Shown: positions 11,982 to 30,705, counted from the stretch's first letter. The stretch is 64,000 nucleotides of DNA from Hormiphora californensis (GCA_020137815.1 CM035355.1:781451-845450); one strand, 5' to 3'. The notes: generated from the sequence alone by a model not told the origin. Program-made: numbers and translations.

Positions 11982-13959
11982 CGAGAGGGAGAAGTTTCAT
12001 AGCAGAACTGACTTGGAAGTATTGAAGTATTGGATTATTCTGTGTGAAGTGAAGTGAAGTGAAGTGGGCCACATTACCGGACAAGAGAAGGAGAGAACTG
12101 AGAACTTGACAGAGTGATTAGTTCCATTTTAATACAAATTATATATGTATCACAAACAGGAATAACTTGCACAAAAATAGTTATCAGAAAGATTTATTAA
12201 CATTCATTTATATGTGTTTTATTATCTTTTCCAAAACTTTAACATTTCAGTTTTCTGCAGTGTTCCACTAATTAAAACAAACCACCTCTTTCCCACCAAC
12301 TTACTATTCCCACGCTCCCTGTGAGTACTGTGTGGTAAGTGGTTGGGAAATACGGTACAACTGTATTTCCCGCTTTTCCACTGTTAAGTTGTGGCACACG
12401 CATGGTCTCACTCTATACAACTGCCATTCGTGGAGGGCGCGGTGACAGGAGAATCAACCCTTCGCGCGGAACCTCTCTCGCGCGCGCAGGATTCAAAGCA
12501 CGCGGCGCGTCACCCAATTTAACAGCGCCGCGCATTTTAGATCGAAAATGCAAATATTTTATCAAGCTCAGATTTTTTTCTCCCTCACTTTTCTGTTTTT
12601 CTCTGATGATGGCTCCCTCTTCCGACCTTTCACCGTTAAAGCAGCTTATGTTAACTGCTCTTATCGCCCTTCTTCACTGAAATCAGTTAATTCAGAATTA
12701 TGATTTTAGATGCTCCAGTTACAAATTAGAAACTGACGCCAGGTTCCAGCTAGGAGGTTCCAGAAGAACCACCCTGTGCATCATCTGCTAATACACAACA
12801 CAAATTTCCATGTAAAATGCATTGAGAGTAGCGCTGTGCGTAATTGTCATCATTCTGCATATAAACTGGGAGCTGGAAACTTTGCCAGGTTCTGATCTGT
12901 AATTGGAGCCCCGAGCCTTTACCTTAGGTAGTGGTGCCAGCCACCTGGTCTAGGGAGTGGGGTCAGACGGTGTAAAGGGCATAATTGACAGCAGACATTA
13001 TGCATTCAAGTTACGACGCGGTTTAAGACGCAGTCTACAAACATTGATTTTTTATGTTGTGTGTCGTGGACCGCGTCGTGGGCGTTGCTGTGCGGGCGGC
13101 CAATATGACAGAGCACCACTGTGACAGTTCAGGAATGCTTTAAAAAACTTCTGCTCATTGCTACAATGAAAATATTTCAGTAGCCCTATCATTATCGATC
13201 AGGGGTTAAAATGAAGGGAGGACAACTTGCTAATTACTTCGTGACCCAGACTTTGTGGGAGGGCTGGTATGACCCACCTTGATTATTTCCTGCAATTGCT
13301 TTTGTACAACGTGATGGTGTACTGTTTGTAATTTCTTGGAAGTACTCGCTACTACAGCGCTGAAACCCCTCAGGGCTTTATATCTAAGCTGCACCCTTCT
13401 GGACTCTCCTTTTTATTAAATCCCAAGCCCTGAGGGCTTCCTACAAACGCCCACTGAAATTTGCTATTTATTTGCTATTTTCTCCCAGTATATTATAGAA
13501 TCATAATACTATAGCATCATGTAATCAGTATTTGATTTGCTATTATATAATTCCGTGTGCAGTAACACACACTGCGATTGTTTATTAAATGTTGAGACAC
13601 TTTGTTGTTTTGGCCTTCGTGTTGTCGGTTATTAATTAACATATTATAATGTATTGTATTTAATGAATTGCTGTGAGCTGAAAACAGACAACGAAATAGT
13701 AAACATGATTTATTCCAAGAAATATTAAACATAACTTATTCCAAGAAATATTGAAATTACCCCTATAGAAATGTCTCGCCAAACGTAAGGGCAGGAAACC
13801 CTTTCTTCATTTGGAAGTAAGTAATTGAGAACATGTCTCGATTGTTACAGAGAATTATTGAAGAGAAGGAGAAGACAGAGAGAGAACAAAGAAGTGGGGA
13901 GTGATGTTGCATATTTTTATGAATTTGTGAAATATATTCCAACTCTAATCCCCTCCCAG
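11982..13959. other. Intergenic between Wntless and the RING ligase; CpG-rich patch
   Basis: No gene recognised. 12430-12545 is strongly CpG-rich, with TTCGCGCGGAA and CGCGCGCGC runs and AGCGCCGCGCATTTTAG; the pattern suits a promoter with E2F-like sites for the downstream plus-strand gene, though this is inference. GAAGT tandem units occur at 12045-12065. Confidence 0.4.
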
Positions 13960-19534
<5,575 letters not shown>

Positions 19535-19930
19535 TGACACTTGTTGGGACACAGCTCAGGGTTTACAAGTGTGGGACTCTAATGAGAGAGAGAAAGAGAC
19601 TCAAAACAATCTTTTTTTAAAGCTGGTCTTGTGCTAAATGTTATCATGAGAGATAGTGTGTGTGTGATAACGTGTGTGTGAATATATGTGAGAATGCTAA
19701 TTGAATATCGCGTTTTTGTTGGTAAAATATGTGCATCATATCAAAACCATGAGAGATGGAATTGGACTTTTTAATCCAAAAAGATTTCCGTGACCGTAAT
19801 TCGTGAAGAAATGTGAGTGTGAGAGTCAGAGAGCTTCTATTTTTTATTGAATGAATTCACCATGAAAATAACCGTTGTCGGGCTTCAGCGACCATATGTG
19901 CTTGTTAGAGAGAGAGTGAGGTAGACAAAG

Positions 19931-19995
<65 letters not shown>

Positions 19996-21523
19996 ATGTC
20001 TATGATTTGTGCAACGTATAATAAAATGTTCGTGAACGTCTTTGATTTTTATCGAAACGTATAATATGACTTGTTTCCTTTTGTAACTCTTTTGAAATTG
20101 GTCGACAAAGCTGCGGGCCAAACCGTGGCCGTACTAAAAATATTGAAACTGCTAACGGGATCATCACGTGCAGTTGTGTGATGCTCATGTACAGGCTGTC
20201 TGAGCGCCGCTCAATTTGAGAATCAAATGGGGTATGGCGCCGCCATGCAGTGTACACTGTACACTGTACAGCCGTGCCCTCCTGTGTGTGATGCGCAGTG
20301 CTCTGGCTCCCCCTGCTATCTTGTCGAGTATAACTGTATAAATATTTCCCCCAGATATTTCCCAGTGTCTACTATGTCATATCGTGTGTACCATGTGGCC
20401 AATGGAGAGGACCACCACCATGACTCAAGTGGGACTAACCAAAGGCAACCACACGTTATCATAGACAGCAGTAGAAACCCAAACAGCCGTGAGTGTGATT
20501 GGGTGTGATACTGTGAGTGTGTTGGTGACTATATGTGATACTGTGATCGTGTTGGTGTGACTTTGAATGGTGTGCGTGTGATTGGGTATCGGTGGAACAG
20601 GAAATGGGAATCAAATCAATGAATATATCATGTATTACTATCTAACAAACCCTTACTAGATGATTGATCTCATGGGGTGGTGTATTCGGTACATCTCATT
20701 CTAGTTCTCAGGTTCTCATCGTCATCATCACAACTTCATTAATTGTTTTCTAGTTCAACAATGTAGTTCACAATGGCAACCCTTCCTAGTATAATCTCAT
20801 GGTTTGTAAGGGGTGTAGTATCATGTAGTATCATGCATGTATGATTCGTTTTCTACACGATATATATCAATGCCTCTCTATAGTAACCTTGTCAATGATC
20901 GTATACATACATCGGTACATGATACATGAATGGTATATGAATATGATGAATTTACTTCTTAGTTCTCGCTTGTATCTTGGTATAGGTCGAGAATCGAGGG
21001 GTCACCTATATAATACAGGCTAGCCTATTGGAAGTATTCACAGGAACCTAGAAACAGAGAAATTGAAAAACAGGTAGGTAGTGCAGTAGTGGTACTTGAA
21101 ACTTGATAATATCGTACTGCAGTATTTAGCGATGTGATATTACACTCGAATGATGTCAGATCTAATGCTGTAATCTTTTAATTTCATACCGATAAGTGAT
21201 AAACATATGAAACGATTATCTAATTATTAGTGAACTAACGGGTTTCAACTAGGCGGCCGGCCTAGGGATGTCTTTAGCTTTCCAAGTATTGAATGATCTG
21301 GGGTGACTCCATATTTCCTTCTCTCTACCCTCTCTGCACTGTGTGTCGTGATATATATATTATATGATCTTCCTCCTTAGTTAAAGTAACAATCTCTCCT
21401 ACCCTCTCCTAGCTAAAGTAACAATCTCTCTCTGTGTCCTAATATGATCTTCATAGACTGTTAAGTGAGAGATGACTGAACTACATGCCGTCGTTTAAAC
21501 ACTTTACAGCACAGTAGTTGTTG

Positions 21524-21572
<49 letters not shown>

Positions 21573-21928
21573 GAAGGAGAAGAGAGAGAAGAGAGAGAGA
21601 GACGAGAGAGAGAGAGAGAGACGAGAGTATGAGGCAGGGACATATAACGATAGATGCGAAGAAAAGATAGATGGTATCTTGGAGGAGACCAAGTACTTCC
21701 TTCTTAGCTGTTTATGATGCCCTGATCCACGTGCTGTTAAAGACCTCTTCGGACCCTTTTCACTGGGGCTTCACTTTACAATTCTAGTTCTAGTAACACG
21801 AATATTAGTTCTAGTTTTACACTTTTTATGTGACAATTTTTACAGTAAACAGTAAAATTTACTAAAATTCTCTGACAACTAGAGGGGGACTGAGATAGAG
21901 CGATAGAGAGATAGAGAGATAGAAAGAG

Positions 21929-22018
<90 letters not shown>

Positions 22019-22440
22019 GAGAGAGAAGAGAGAGAGAGAGAGAGAGAAAGAGAAAACTGCAGCAATGTTCGCAATTCACATGACAAAGCCATTATGTGAG
22101 TCACTAGGATTTCTGTCAAAAGATGTGACGCAAGCTGATCACAGAGAGAGTCTGACAAAAAGAGAGGGAGAAAGAGAGAGAGTCTGACAGAGAGGGAGAA
22201 AGAGAGAGAGTCTGATAAAGAATGAGAGAGTTGGACATAGAAAGGGAGAGTTATGATACATTATGCTGATAGCTGATCTGAGCCTCAGATTCTGAGGCTA
22301 AACACAGTTTTGCTTTGTGTACCGAGTAATCATATTCCTTGGTTATAATTTAGGTGGGAGACGTTATTTGCCGACCATCTGTTTTGTCCTAGAGAGATAA
22401 AAACTGTTCTAATTTTTAGAAAGGAAGGAAAGCTGAGAGC
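19535..22440. other. Intergenic, low-complexity rich
   Basis: GA tracts at 19931-19996, 21527-21625 and 21889-22047. Only one short open segment with a good donor is seen (20374-20488). No full gene recognised. Confidence 0.5.
20374..20488 (+). CDS. Possible first coding exon of an unidentified gene
   Basis: ATG at 20374 opens a 38-codon frame beginning MSYRVYHVANGEDHHHD and ending at a CC|GTGAGT donor. The upstream DNA is CpG-containing, with TGTACACTGTACACTGTACA repeats. It is phase-compatible with the exon-like piece at 27817-27851 in front of the Kv channel, so it could be a distant Kv 5' exon, but that join spans 7 kb of repeats. No family resemblance. Weak call. Confidence 0.2.
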
Positions 22441-22442
22441 TT

Positions 22443-23838
22443 GGTTGAGTAATAATTCTTAGAGATAAGGAAGGTCAAAGTGGGATAGTTTCTTAGAGAT
22501 AAGGAAGGTCAAAGTGGGATAGTTTCTTAGAGATAAGGAAGGTCTTTGAAATTTTCCCACTTTGACCCTCCTTATCTCTAAGAAACTTTCCCACTTTGAC
22601 CCTCCTCATCTCTAGAAACTTTCCCACTCTTGACCCTCCTTATCTCTAAGAAACTTTCCACTTTGACCCTCCTTATCCTAAGAAACTTCCCACTTGACCT
22701 CCTTATCTCTAAGAAACTTCCCCACTTTGACCCTCCTTATCTCTAAGAACTTTCCACTTTGACCCTCCTTATCTTAAGAAACTTTCCACTTTGACCCTCC
22801 TTATCCTAAGAAACTTTCGCACATTGACCCTCCTTTCTCTAAGAAACTTTCCCATTTGACCCTCCTTATCTCTAAAGAAACTTTCCCACTTTTGACCCTC
22901 CTTATCTCTAAGAAACTTTCCCACTTTGACCCTCCTTATCTCTAAGAAACTTTCCCACTTTGACCCTCCTTATCTCAAAGAAACTTTCGCACATTGACCC
23001 TCCTTATCTCTAAGAAGTTTTCCCACTTTGACCCTCCCTTTTTCTTAGAAACTTTCCCACTTTGACCCTCCTTATCTCTAAGAAACTTTCCCACTTTGAC
23101 CCTCCCTTTTTCTTAGAAACTATCCCACTTTGACCCTCCTTATCTCTAAGAAACTTTCCCACTTTGACACTCCTTATCTCTTAGAAACTATCCCACTTTG
23201 ACCCTCCTTATCTCTAAGAAACTTTCGCACATTGACCCTCCTTATCTCTAAGAAACTTTCCCACTTTCAACCTCCTTATCTCTAAGAAACTTTCCCACTT
23301 TGACCCTTCTTATCTCTAAGAAAGTTTCCCACTTTAACCCTCCTTATCTCTAAGAAATTTTCCCACTTTGACCCTCCTTATCTCTAAGAAACTTTCCCAC
23401 TTTGACCTTCCTTATCTCTAAGAAACTTTCCCACTTTGACCCTCCCTTTTTCTAGAAACTTCCCACTTTGACCCTCCTTATCTAAGAAACTTTCCCACTT
23501 TGACACTCCTTATCTCTAGAAACTATCCCACTTGACCTCTTATCTCTAGAAACTTTCCCACTTTGACCCTCCTTATCTCTAAGAAACTTTCCCACTTTGA
23601 CCCTTCTTATATCTAGAAAGTTTCCCACTTTAACCTCCTTATCTCTAAAGAACTTTCCCACTTTGACCCTCCTTATCTCTAAGAAACTTTCCCACTTTGA
23701 CCCTCCTTATCTCTAAGAAACTTTCCCACTTTGACCTTCCTTATCTCTAAAAAACATTCCCACTTTGACCCTACTTTTTTCTTAGAAACGTCAAAGTGGG
23801 AAAGATTCTTTGAGATAAGGAAGGTCAAAGTGGGATAC
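22443..23838. repeat. 34-bp satellite array with inverted flanking units
   Basis: About 36 copies of a 34-bp unit (TTTCCCACTTTGACCCTCCT then TATCTCTAAGAAAC) fill 22547-23785. The left edge (22455-22546) and right edge (23786-23838) carry the same unit in the opposite orientation, so the block can fold back on itself. Many units differ only by one-base losses in homopolymers, a pattern also expected from unpolished long reads. Confidence 0.9.
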
Positions 23839-23862
23839 TAATACTAGGGGTTTACCATATAC

Positions 23863-24748
23863 ATATAACGTGTTGGGCAAAAAAAATGTCCCCCCTAGAC
23901 TAGCATAGTTCCAGATATCGTAGAGCTCTAAAATTTTACACAGTTACTCTATGGGACAAATAAATAAGTTCCACAAAATTTCAGACTTTTAGCTCAAAGT
24001 TCATTTTTTTGATCGGAATGAACATTGTTATTCATTCCAAAAAAACATGATTTTTCGGTCCAGAAGCCAGCAATTGTCTTGGCTCTCGATTTTTCTTCAA
24101 TGCGATCAAGAAAAGCGACAAGAAAGGCAACACATGCACACAGTGGTCATGTTTCTGACAGTTATCCAGGTCATGTGATCCCCACCGAATCGTTCGAGTT
24201 GCTAATCAGGCTTAGTGGGGAAGAATCACGTATCACAGTCGCTAATGAGGGATGTGTATCGAAAAAACGACATGTGATTCGGCATCACTTGGGTAAAGAG
24301 GCCACTTGTTAATGAGCTTCGGATCTCATGACCAATAGTCATCGTCATCCCTCATTAGCAGCTGTGATACGTGATTCTCCACCACTAAGCATGATTAGCA
24401 ATTCTGAATAAATTACACGATTCGGTGGGGATCACATGACCTGACTAACTGTCAGAAACATGACCACTGTGTGCCTTGTGGTTATCCGTTTTGGCTTTTC
24501 TTGGTCGCATTTGAAAAAAAATCGAGAGCCAAAGACAATTGCTTGGCTTCTGGACCGAAAAATCATGTTTTTTGGATTGAATAACAATGTTCATTCCGAT
24601 CAAAAAAATGAACTTTGAGCTAAAAGTCTGAAATTTTGTGGAACTTATTTATTTGTCCCATAGAGTAACTGTGCAAAATTTTAGAGCTCTACGATATCTG
24701 GAACTATGCTAGTCTAGGGGGGACATTTTTTTTGCCCAACACGTTATA
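23863..24748. mobile_element. 886-bp palindromic foldback element
   Basis: Arms 23863-24254 and 24346-24748 are near-perfect inverted copies with a 91-bp loop. Ends read TATAACGTGTTGGGCAAAAA and its complement. The flank is AT-rich and a TA duplication is possible but ambiguous. No transposase ORF; the 95-codon frame inside is not convincing. It abuts the satellite on its right. Confidence 0.85.
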
Positions 24749-25003
24749 ATCTGTAATATTATATACTCAACAAGCTCCCAGCTTTCCTTCCTTTCTAATT
24801 AGGGGCTAACAACTGAGAGCTGTAGTAGTAGCTGGGAGGTGAGCAACATGATTCATAATTCAGTATGATGTTGAATTGCATGAATTGTGATGAACAAAAT
24901 ACACTTTGTTTCCCTTTTCAACTTATTTTTGGGAGCGAAAGGAGTACTAAACCTAATACATTAGTTAATTTTGGTATTTATTTCGCCAAATCCCCCTTTC
25001 AAG

Positions 25004-26333
25004 CAGGAAGCGACCGAATATTCGGTTCGGTTCGGTTCGGAAATTCGGTGTTTTTTGGGCGGTGCGGTTCGGTTCGGTTCGGTTCGGTAGGAAATTTTGG
25101 CCGAACCACCGAATTTTTTGGTCAAAAAATGCCCAGAAATCGGGCTTTTTCATGCAAAATTTTTCAATTATTTCACGAAAATTGTATGGATTTCAATGTC
25201 AATTTCGAATCGGTGGTGCTATGTGGAAATGATTTCGCTAGTTAGCGGGTTCGATATGGATTGATTTGATACCTGACTTCCCGTCGAATCGTGTCCTCAT
25301 GAGAGGGTCAACAAATTCAGAAACTTTTTTTTTCAAAAAATTCATGGAGAGCACCGATCAAGGTGTTAAGAATCATTCTCTGAAATTTTGTAAAAAAGTT
25401 TGGAAAATATTTCAAAGTCAATTTTATGGAAAATTTTCTATGTCAATTTTTGCGTACGAATCGTGTTTCGAATCGGTATTGCTAAGCGGGAGTGATGTTG
25501 CTAATTAGTGGGTCCGAGATGGATTATGCTGATACGTGATCCCCCATCAAATCTAATTAGGAAGTTTAGGGGAAACGATTCATGTTTCAATAAATCCTGC
25601 TAATTAGCGAGAGCACTGCCGCATAGCATCACCGATTCGCAACACGATTCGGACGGCAAAATTGACATATAATTTTTTACCGAAATTGACTTTGAAATAT
25701 TTTACAAAGTTTTTTCACAAAATTAAATGTTTCTCTAAAAATTCATGGAGAGCATCGATCAAGGTATTGAGAATCATTACCTGAAATTTTGTGAAATTTT
25801 TTTTGTGAAAATATTTTAAGTAAATTATGGTATACGAATCGTGTTTCTAATCGACAATGCTAAACGGGAGTGATGTTGGTAATTAGTGGGTCCGAGATGG
25901 ATTGTGCTGATACGTGATCCCCCATCATGTCAAATCTAATTAGGAAATTTAGAGAGACACGATTCATGGTTCGTTTAATCCTGCTAATTAGCAATACCAT
26001 TCCCGTATAGCATTCCCGATTCGAAACACGATTCGTACGCAAAAATTGACATAGAAAATTTACGATAAAATTGACTTTGAAAATTTTTTCACAAAATTGA
26101 CTTTGAAATTTTTTCAAACATTTTTTAACAAAATTTCAGAGAATGATTCTCAATACCTTGATCGGTGCTCTCCATGACTTTTTAGAGAAACATTTATACA
26201 GAAAAAGTTTTGTATGGTTCGGTTCGGTTCGGTTACCGAAATTCGGTTCGGTTCGGTTCGGTTCGGTAAAAAAGTTTTTCAAATTCGGTTCGGTTCGGTT
26301 CGATGGAAAAAACCCCGGTTCGGTCGTTTCCTG
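25004..26333. mobile_element. hAT-like non-autonomous element with 8-bp target duplication
   Basis: Terminal inverted repeats CAGGAAGCGACCGAA (left) and the complement of CAGGAAACGACCGAA (right) are flanked by the exact 8-bp duplication CTTTCAAG at 24996-25003 and 26334-26341. The CAGG start and 8-bp duplication are hAT hallmarks. Just inside both ends lie arrays of the pentamer TTCGG in direct orientation. The core holds several inverted and direct copies of a segment around ATCGTGTTTCGAATCGG. No transposase. The phenylalanine-rich open frames are artefacts. Confidence 0.85.
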
Positions 26334-27339
26334 CTTTCAAGCTAAGTCTACCTTTGTTAGATACCTTAGCAACCGATACAAATTATCTGTCTGGCGGTGC
26401 CAACCCAATGTGAGCGGGATCTGAGCACACTGATTGAATTGAGAACGGGCTGGCCAGACAGCAGTTTATATGTCTACCAGGTTCTCGTCTACAAACTGTC
26501 CAGGTTCCTTATTGTAGCAGCCAGTTGTTATGTAGCAGGTTATTTTACAGAACCCTCTCTCTCAGTGTAACAGATCAGAGAGCACACAGTTATTATGGGC
26601 TATAAAGGTAGACTTAGTAAATATACTCTGACCGGCTCTGACGTTCATCTTACTCATGATGTGACCCATGTTTTTATGAAGGATAGGAGAGAGAGGTAAA
26701 CTGAGATAGTTTAACATTACTGCTGGTATCTGTCGTCTTTATCCCAAGTTTAGTAACCAAACTTTAGTAGCCCAACTTTATGCCTGGTGTATAGTAGTAT
26801 ATAGTAGTATTCTGTTGGGGAGTTCTAAAGAGTTCCCCCAATGTCTTACTGATTAGCCTCTTTCGGAGCAATTACAATTACTGCTTTCGTACTAATGAAC
26901 TGTCGATATTGCTTCATTGTATTAGAAACCTCTTTATCAGTCATCTCTCCCTCTTGATAAGTTATATATGGTACCCAAATCACCCTCCCTCTTGATATAA
27001 CTAATGTGTGGTACCCAAATCTCCTCAGAATGCAATCCCATCACTCCTCGATGGTGAGGAGGGCATCTAATGCCATACCCAGGGTTCTGTCGGCCAAGAA
27101 GGGCGGTGGAATAGTCAGACGGTTATCTACTTACTTGCGGGGTATAATATGTCTGTTGAGCTGCTATGTTTTAGTTGATATTAGTCGAAAGCATTGATAG
27201 TAATTAGAAGGCAGCTGTTAATTGTAGCCTACTTCATCAACACATTTAAACGATAACATATATATATGTACTGAGTTACGACGCTACTGGCTACGCGCTA
27301 CCCTGTCCCTATAAATTCGTGAATTGATCTGACACCGGA

Positions 27340-27340
<1 letters not shown>

Positions 27341-27420
<80 letters not shown>
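27341..27420. repeat. (GA)n microsatellite
   Basis: Pure GA tract of about 80 bp upstream of the Kv channel gene. Confidence 0.95.
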
Positions 27421-27423
<3 letters not shown>

Positions 27424-27925
27424 GGCAGGTGGCAAGCTGTCAGTGTCACCTAGTCCCTTAACAATCTGCTTATTGTAAGCGGCCTCTCTCGACTTGTGAT
27501 CTGTTAGTATTAAGACACTACGCTCTCACTATTATATTACCCAAGTTGTTTCCATTTGAACCCCTACTACTAGACTGCTAGAGAGACCTCGTTAGAGACC
27601 TTGTTAGACCAGGACCGCCATGTCCGCTAGTTGCTACATTGAACTGGATGAGGGGCCTGCATGTGAGAGACACTCAGCTATACAGTTTGTTGTTGTTTGT
27701 CAGGAGGATGTGGTGTTTGTTAGCCACTGCTGCTGGTTTTATGCTACACAAACATCCCACATTCTAAATTCTACTTGTTCTACATCACTTTGATATCCTG
27801 ACTGTTTCTCTTCCCAGCAGCGGGAGAGGGAAACAAGACACCAGGGTTCAAGGTAAAGGGCCTCAACAATACAGACTGGGGGTCTACTGGATTCACCACC
27901 TCTAAAGAACCATGAATCTGAGAGC

Positions 27926-30705
27926 ATGACGAAGATAATGATCAATGTGTCAGGGAAGAAGTTTGTAATCTACAAAGAATATCTACAGAGGTGATTTGTT
28001 ATGACGATTGACTGCTTGAGATTTTGCGAATCATGTATAGTCTGCTGATTCCTAAACATACAATCTGCTGTTTCATTATCCAACTATATCAAAGTACAAA
28101 CTACCCCCAGGTACCCCCAGACTCTCCTAGGATCGGACGATTTGGAGCTTTACTACGACGCCACCTACAAGGACTACTTCTTTGACAGTAACCCAGAGGC
28201 GTTTGAGAGTATATTTGATTTCTACTTGTATGGAAAACTGTATGAACCCGCTACTATACCAAAGGAAATGTTCCAGGTTCGGCATGTTGGTGAAAAAAAC
28301 AGGAGTAACTAGTAGTAACCTGACTACTTCGGTGTTCCCTACTATAACCACTGGTTATTAACCAGCTAAAATATGAAGTACCACTACCTAACTAGTAGTT
28401 AGTAACTACCTGTGCAAACAGTTCTAACCAATTCTCAAACTAAGAACCATATTTCCACTTTACTTCCACTTCCAGGACTCAGTGCACTTTTTCCGAATGA
28501 TGTCAGTGTTTGAGGAGGAGGAGGAGCTGCAAACTAAGCAGGAGGAGGAAGTATTCCAGGAACGGGCCTCTACACCAATGATCAGCAGATTCAGGGGCCA
28601 ACTGAACCACATTCTACAAAACCCGAGCATGAGCGTACCAGGTGGGTCAAGACTGTTGAATACAAGGTCAAGGTGAAGTATCATTTTGGGAGATTCCAGT
28701 ATCAGGTAGGTGGAGAGTAACAACTATCATCACGATAGCCAAACCAAAAAGAGAGAACCAGTATAATTTACTGTGGCGGACATTAATCTGGATTCAACTA
28801 TGATACTCCCACCTCTCTTTATCACATCTCCCCACTACTCCAGGCAAGGTATACGGTTGGATTGATCTGCTCTGTATCTTTCTATCCATTGTACTCATGT
28901 TGTTTGAAACGGATCCCAATGTTGTGGAGATGATTGATGATAAAACGTCACCCGTTTCTAAAACATGCTTCATCATCGAGTCAATCACTGTCATCTACTT
29001 TACATTTGATGTCTTGCTAAGGTGAGACCTGGGGTGGATTTGTGCAGATAAGAGATGTGTACTGTTATTTTCAAAGTTAAGAGTGGAATAAATGATAAGA
29101 CCAATAGTAACTTTGTGAGATGTACTGGGATGGATCCATTGTGCTTTTAATATCTGATCCAAATTTCAAACTACCCACCTAACTCTTTCCCAACATCTAC
29201 AACTGTTCACATCCTATTATCACAAACAGGAAGCAAACAGAAAGATCAACTACCTGATTACAGGTTCTTCGTTACGTATGAGAAGTGGAACTTTATCAGG
29301 CACCCCACGACCTGGCTAGACGTGTTCACTGTATTCCCTTACTATCTGGAACTGTTCATTGACGTCACCAAGATGAAGAGTTTGAAAGTGCTGAGGATTG
29401 CACGAATTGCACGGTAAGCATGGGGGATCGGGAACAGGGTATGACCCAAGTAGTACAGTCGGACCCCGATTTAGGGACACTCTCGGGGGAAAGGCTCTTG
29501 TCCACTAAATCGGGGTGTCCACTAAATCGGGGTCAAATAAGGTTAATTTCCTATATCGGGGAAAAAAAAAATCCTGTCCCTAAATCGGGGTGCCACTAAA
29601 TCGGGGTCCGACTGTATACACTACTGACTAAACTACTGACTATATATTATATCTCCATTCTCCAAGAGTTTTAACAAACCGAATATTTCTCAATGCCTAT
29701 TTTGCCTACAGACAAGATCTAAAAAAAACATCTCCCTTCCCCACCCAGAGTTTTAAAGCTGATAAAGAAGAACAAGAGGTTAATGCTGATAGCCACGGTC
29801 CTCTCTCAAAGTGTCAGCGAGCTAAGCATGTTGATTATAGTGTGGAGTATGTGTATTACTGTGGCGGGGTGCACCTTCTACTTTTTAGAGGCAGACGCTA
29901 ACCCAACCATAGTATCAGGTAAGGGGTGAGAGACTGGAACTGGACTATTAACAAATCCACACCCAGCTTTTGTCCCCTGAATGAACAATTAACACACTCA
30001 TTTGTTCAAGCCTAAAGGCCAGAGTTATGAATTCCTGATTCAAATTACCAGGGTGGTGAACAACCTAACTATTTAATTAGTTAGTTAATTCCTCAATTAA
30101 TTAACACCCCCTCCCCCCAGGTGTAGACGGGTTGTGGTGGGCAGTTGTAACAATGAGTACTGTTGGGTATGGGGACATTTCACCGGTAAGAGGGGGTTAA
30201 TTAGGGGTGATAGTTAATTAACGTTAATTAGAAGCGTTATTACCCTGCCAAAATTTTATCAGACGTCCTATCAGACACACAGCTGTTGCGTGGGAGAATT
30301 GATAACATTTTGGCAGGGAAACATGAGATTATTGGTCAAGATGATCCTAGTCCCTGAACACATGCTTCATACCTTGTCTCATATAAGACCCTCCTCTTCG
30401 CACCGGGCCGAGGTTGCGCGATGTACAGTCAGTGTGTGACAATTCATACCCCAGTCTCCAGCACCCCTCCCGCCAACACAAACCTCCAGCCCCCACCCCT
30501 AATAACACATACCACTGTCCTCCAGGTATCAATCCTAGGGAAATCCTTCGCCACTGTCTTTGTGTATATCTCCATGGTATTCCTGGCCCTCCCTCTCACC
30601 ATCATAGTTGGGGCCTTCTCTAAACAGTACGAAGCGAGGAAGTGCATCAGCCTGAAGGAGAATAAGAGTGTGTATAAGGTGGATCAAGTACAATCGGAGG
30701 ATTAG
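27926..30705 (+). CDS. Voltage-gated potassium channel alpha subunit, Shaker superfamily, about 379 aa, eight exons
   Basis: Exons 27926-27990, 28111-28276, 28476-28641, 28844-29021, 29264-29413, 29749-29918, 30121-30185 and 30526-30705; phases all join. The cytosolic T1 tetramerisation domain (KIMINVSGKKFVIYKEYL, YPQTLLGSDD, DYFFDSNPEAFESIFDFYL) precedes S1-S6. S4 is MKSLKVLRIARIARVLKLIK with K/R at every third position. The pore contains TMSTVGYGDISP, the K+ selectivity filter. S6 reads VFLALPLTIIVG, where most Shaker-type channels have PVP, so the second proline is missing. The start at 27926 is the first in-frame ATG after a stop; upstream coding segments at 27620-27661 and 27817-27851 may belong to it. 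The short C-tail ends QSED. A pogo-like MITE sits in intron 5. Confidence 0.88.
29456..29614. mobile_element. 159-bp pogo/Tigger-like MITE in Kv intron 5
   Basis: Inverted termini CAGTCGGACCCCGATTTAG and complement are flanked by TA on both sides. Internal copies of CCACTAAATCGGGGT repeat the terminal motif. CAGT ends with a TA duplication are typical of pogo-type elements. It is too short to code. Confidence 0.85.

Noticed and set aside
24025-24312. 95-codon ORF
   Set aside because: Falls in the arm and loop of a palindromic element; no homology and no codon bias.
27006-27197. 63-codon ORF (MQSHHSSMVRRASN...) as a gene or Kv exon
   Set aside because: Has an acceptor-like CTCCTCAG before it but no phase-compatible partner exon and no recognised motif.
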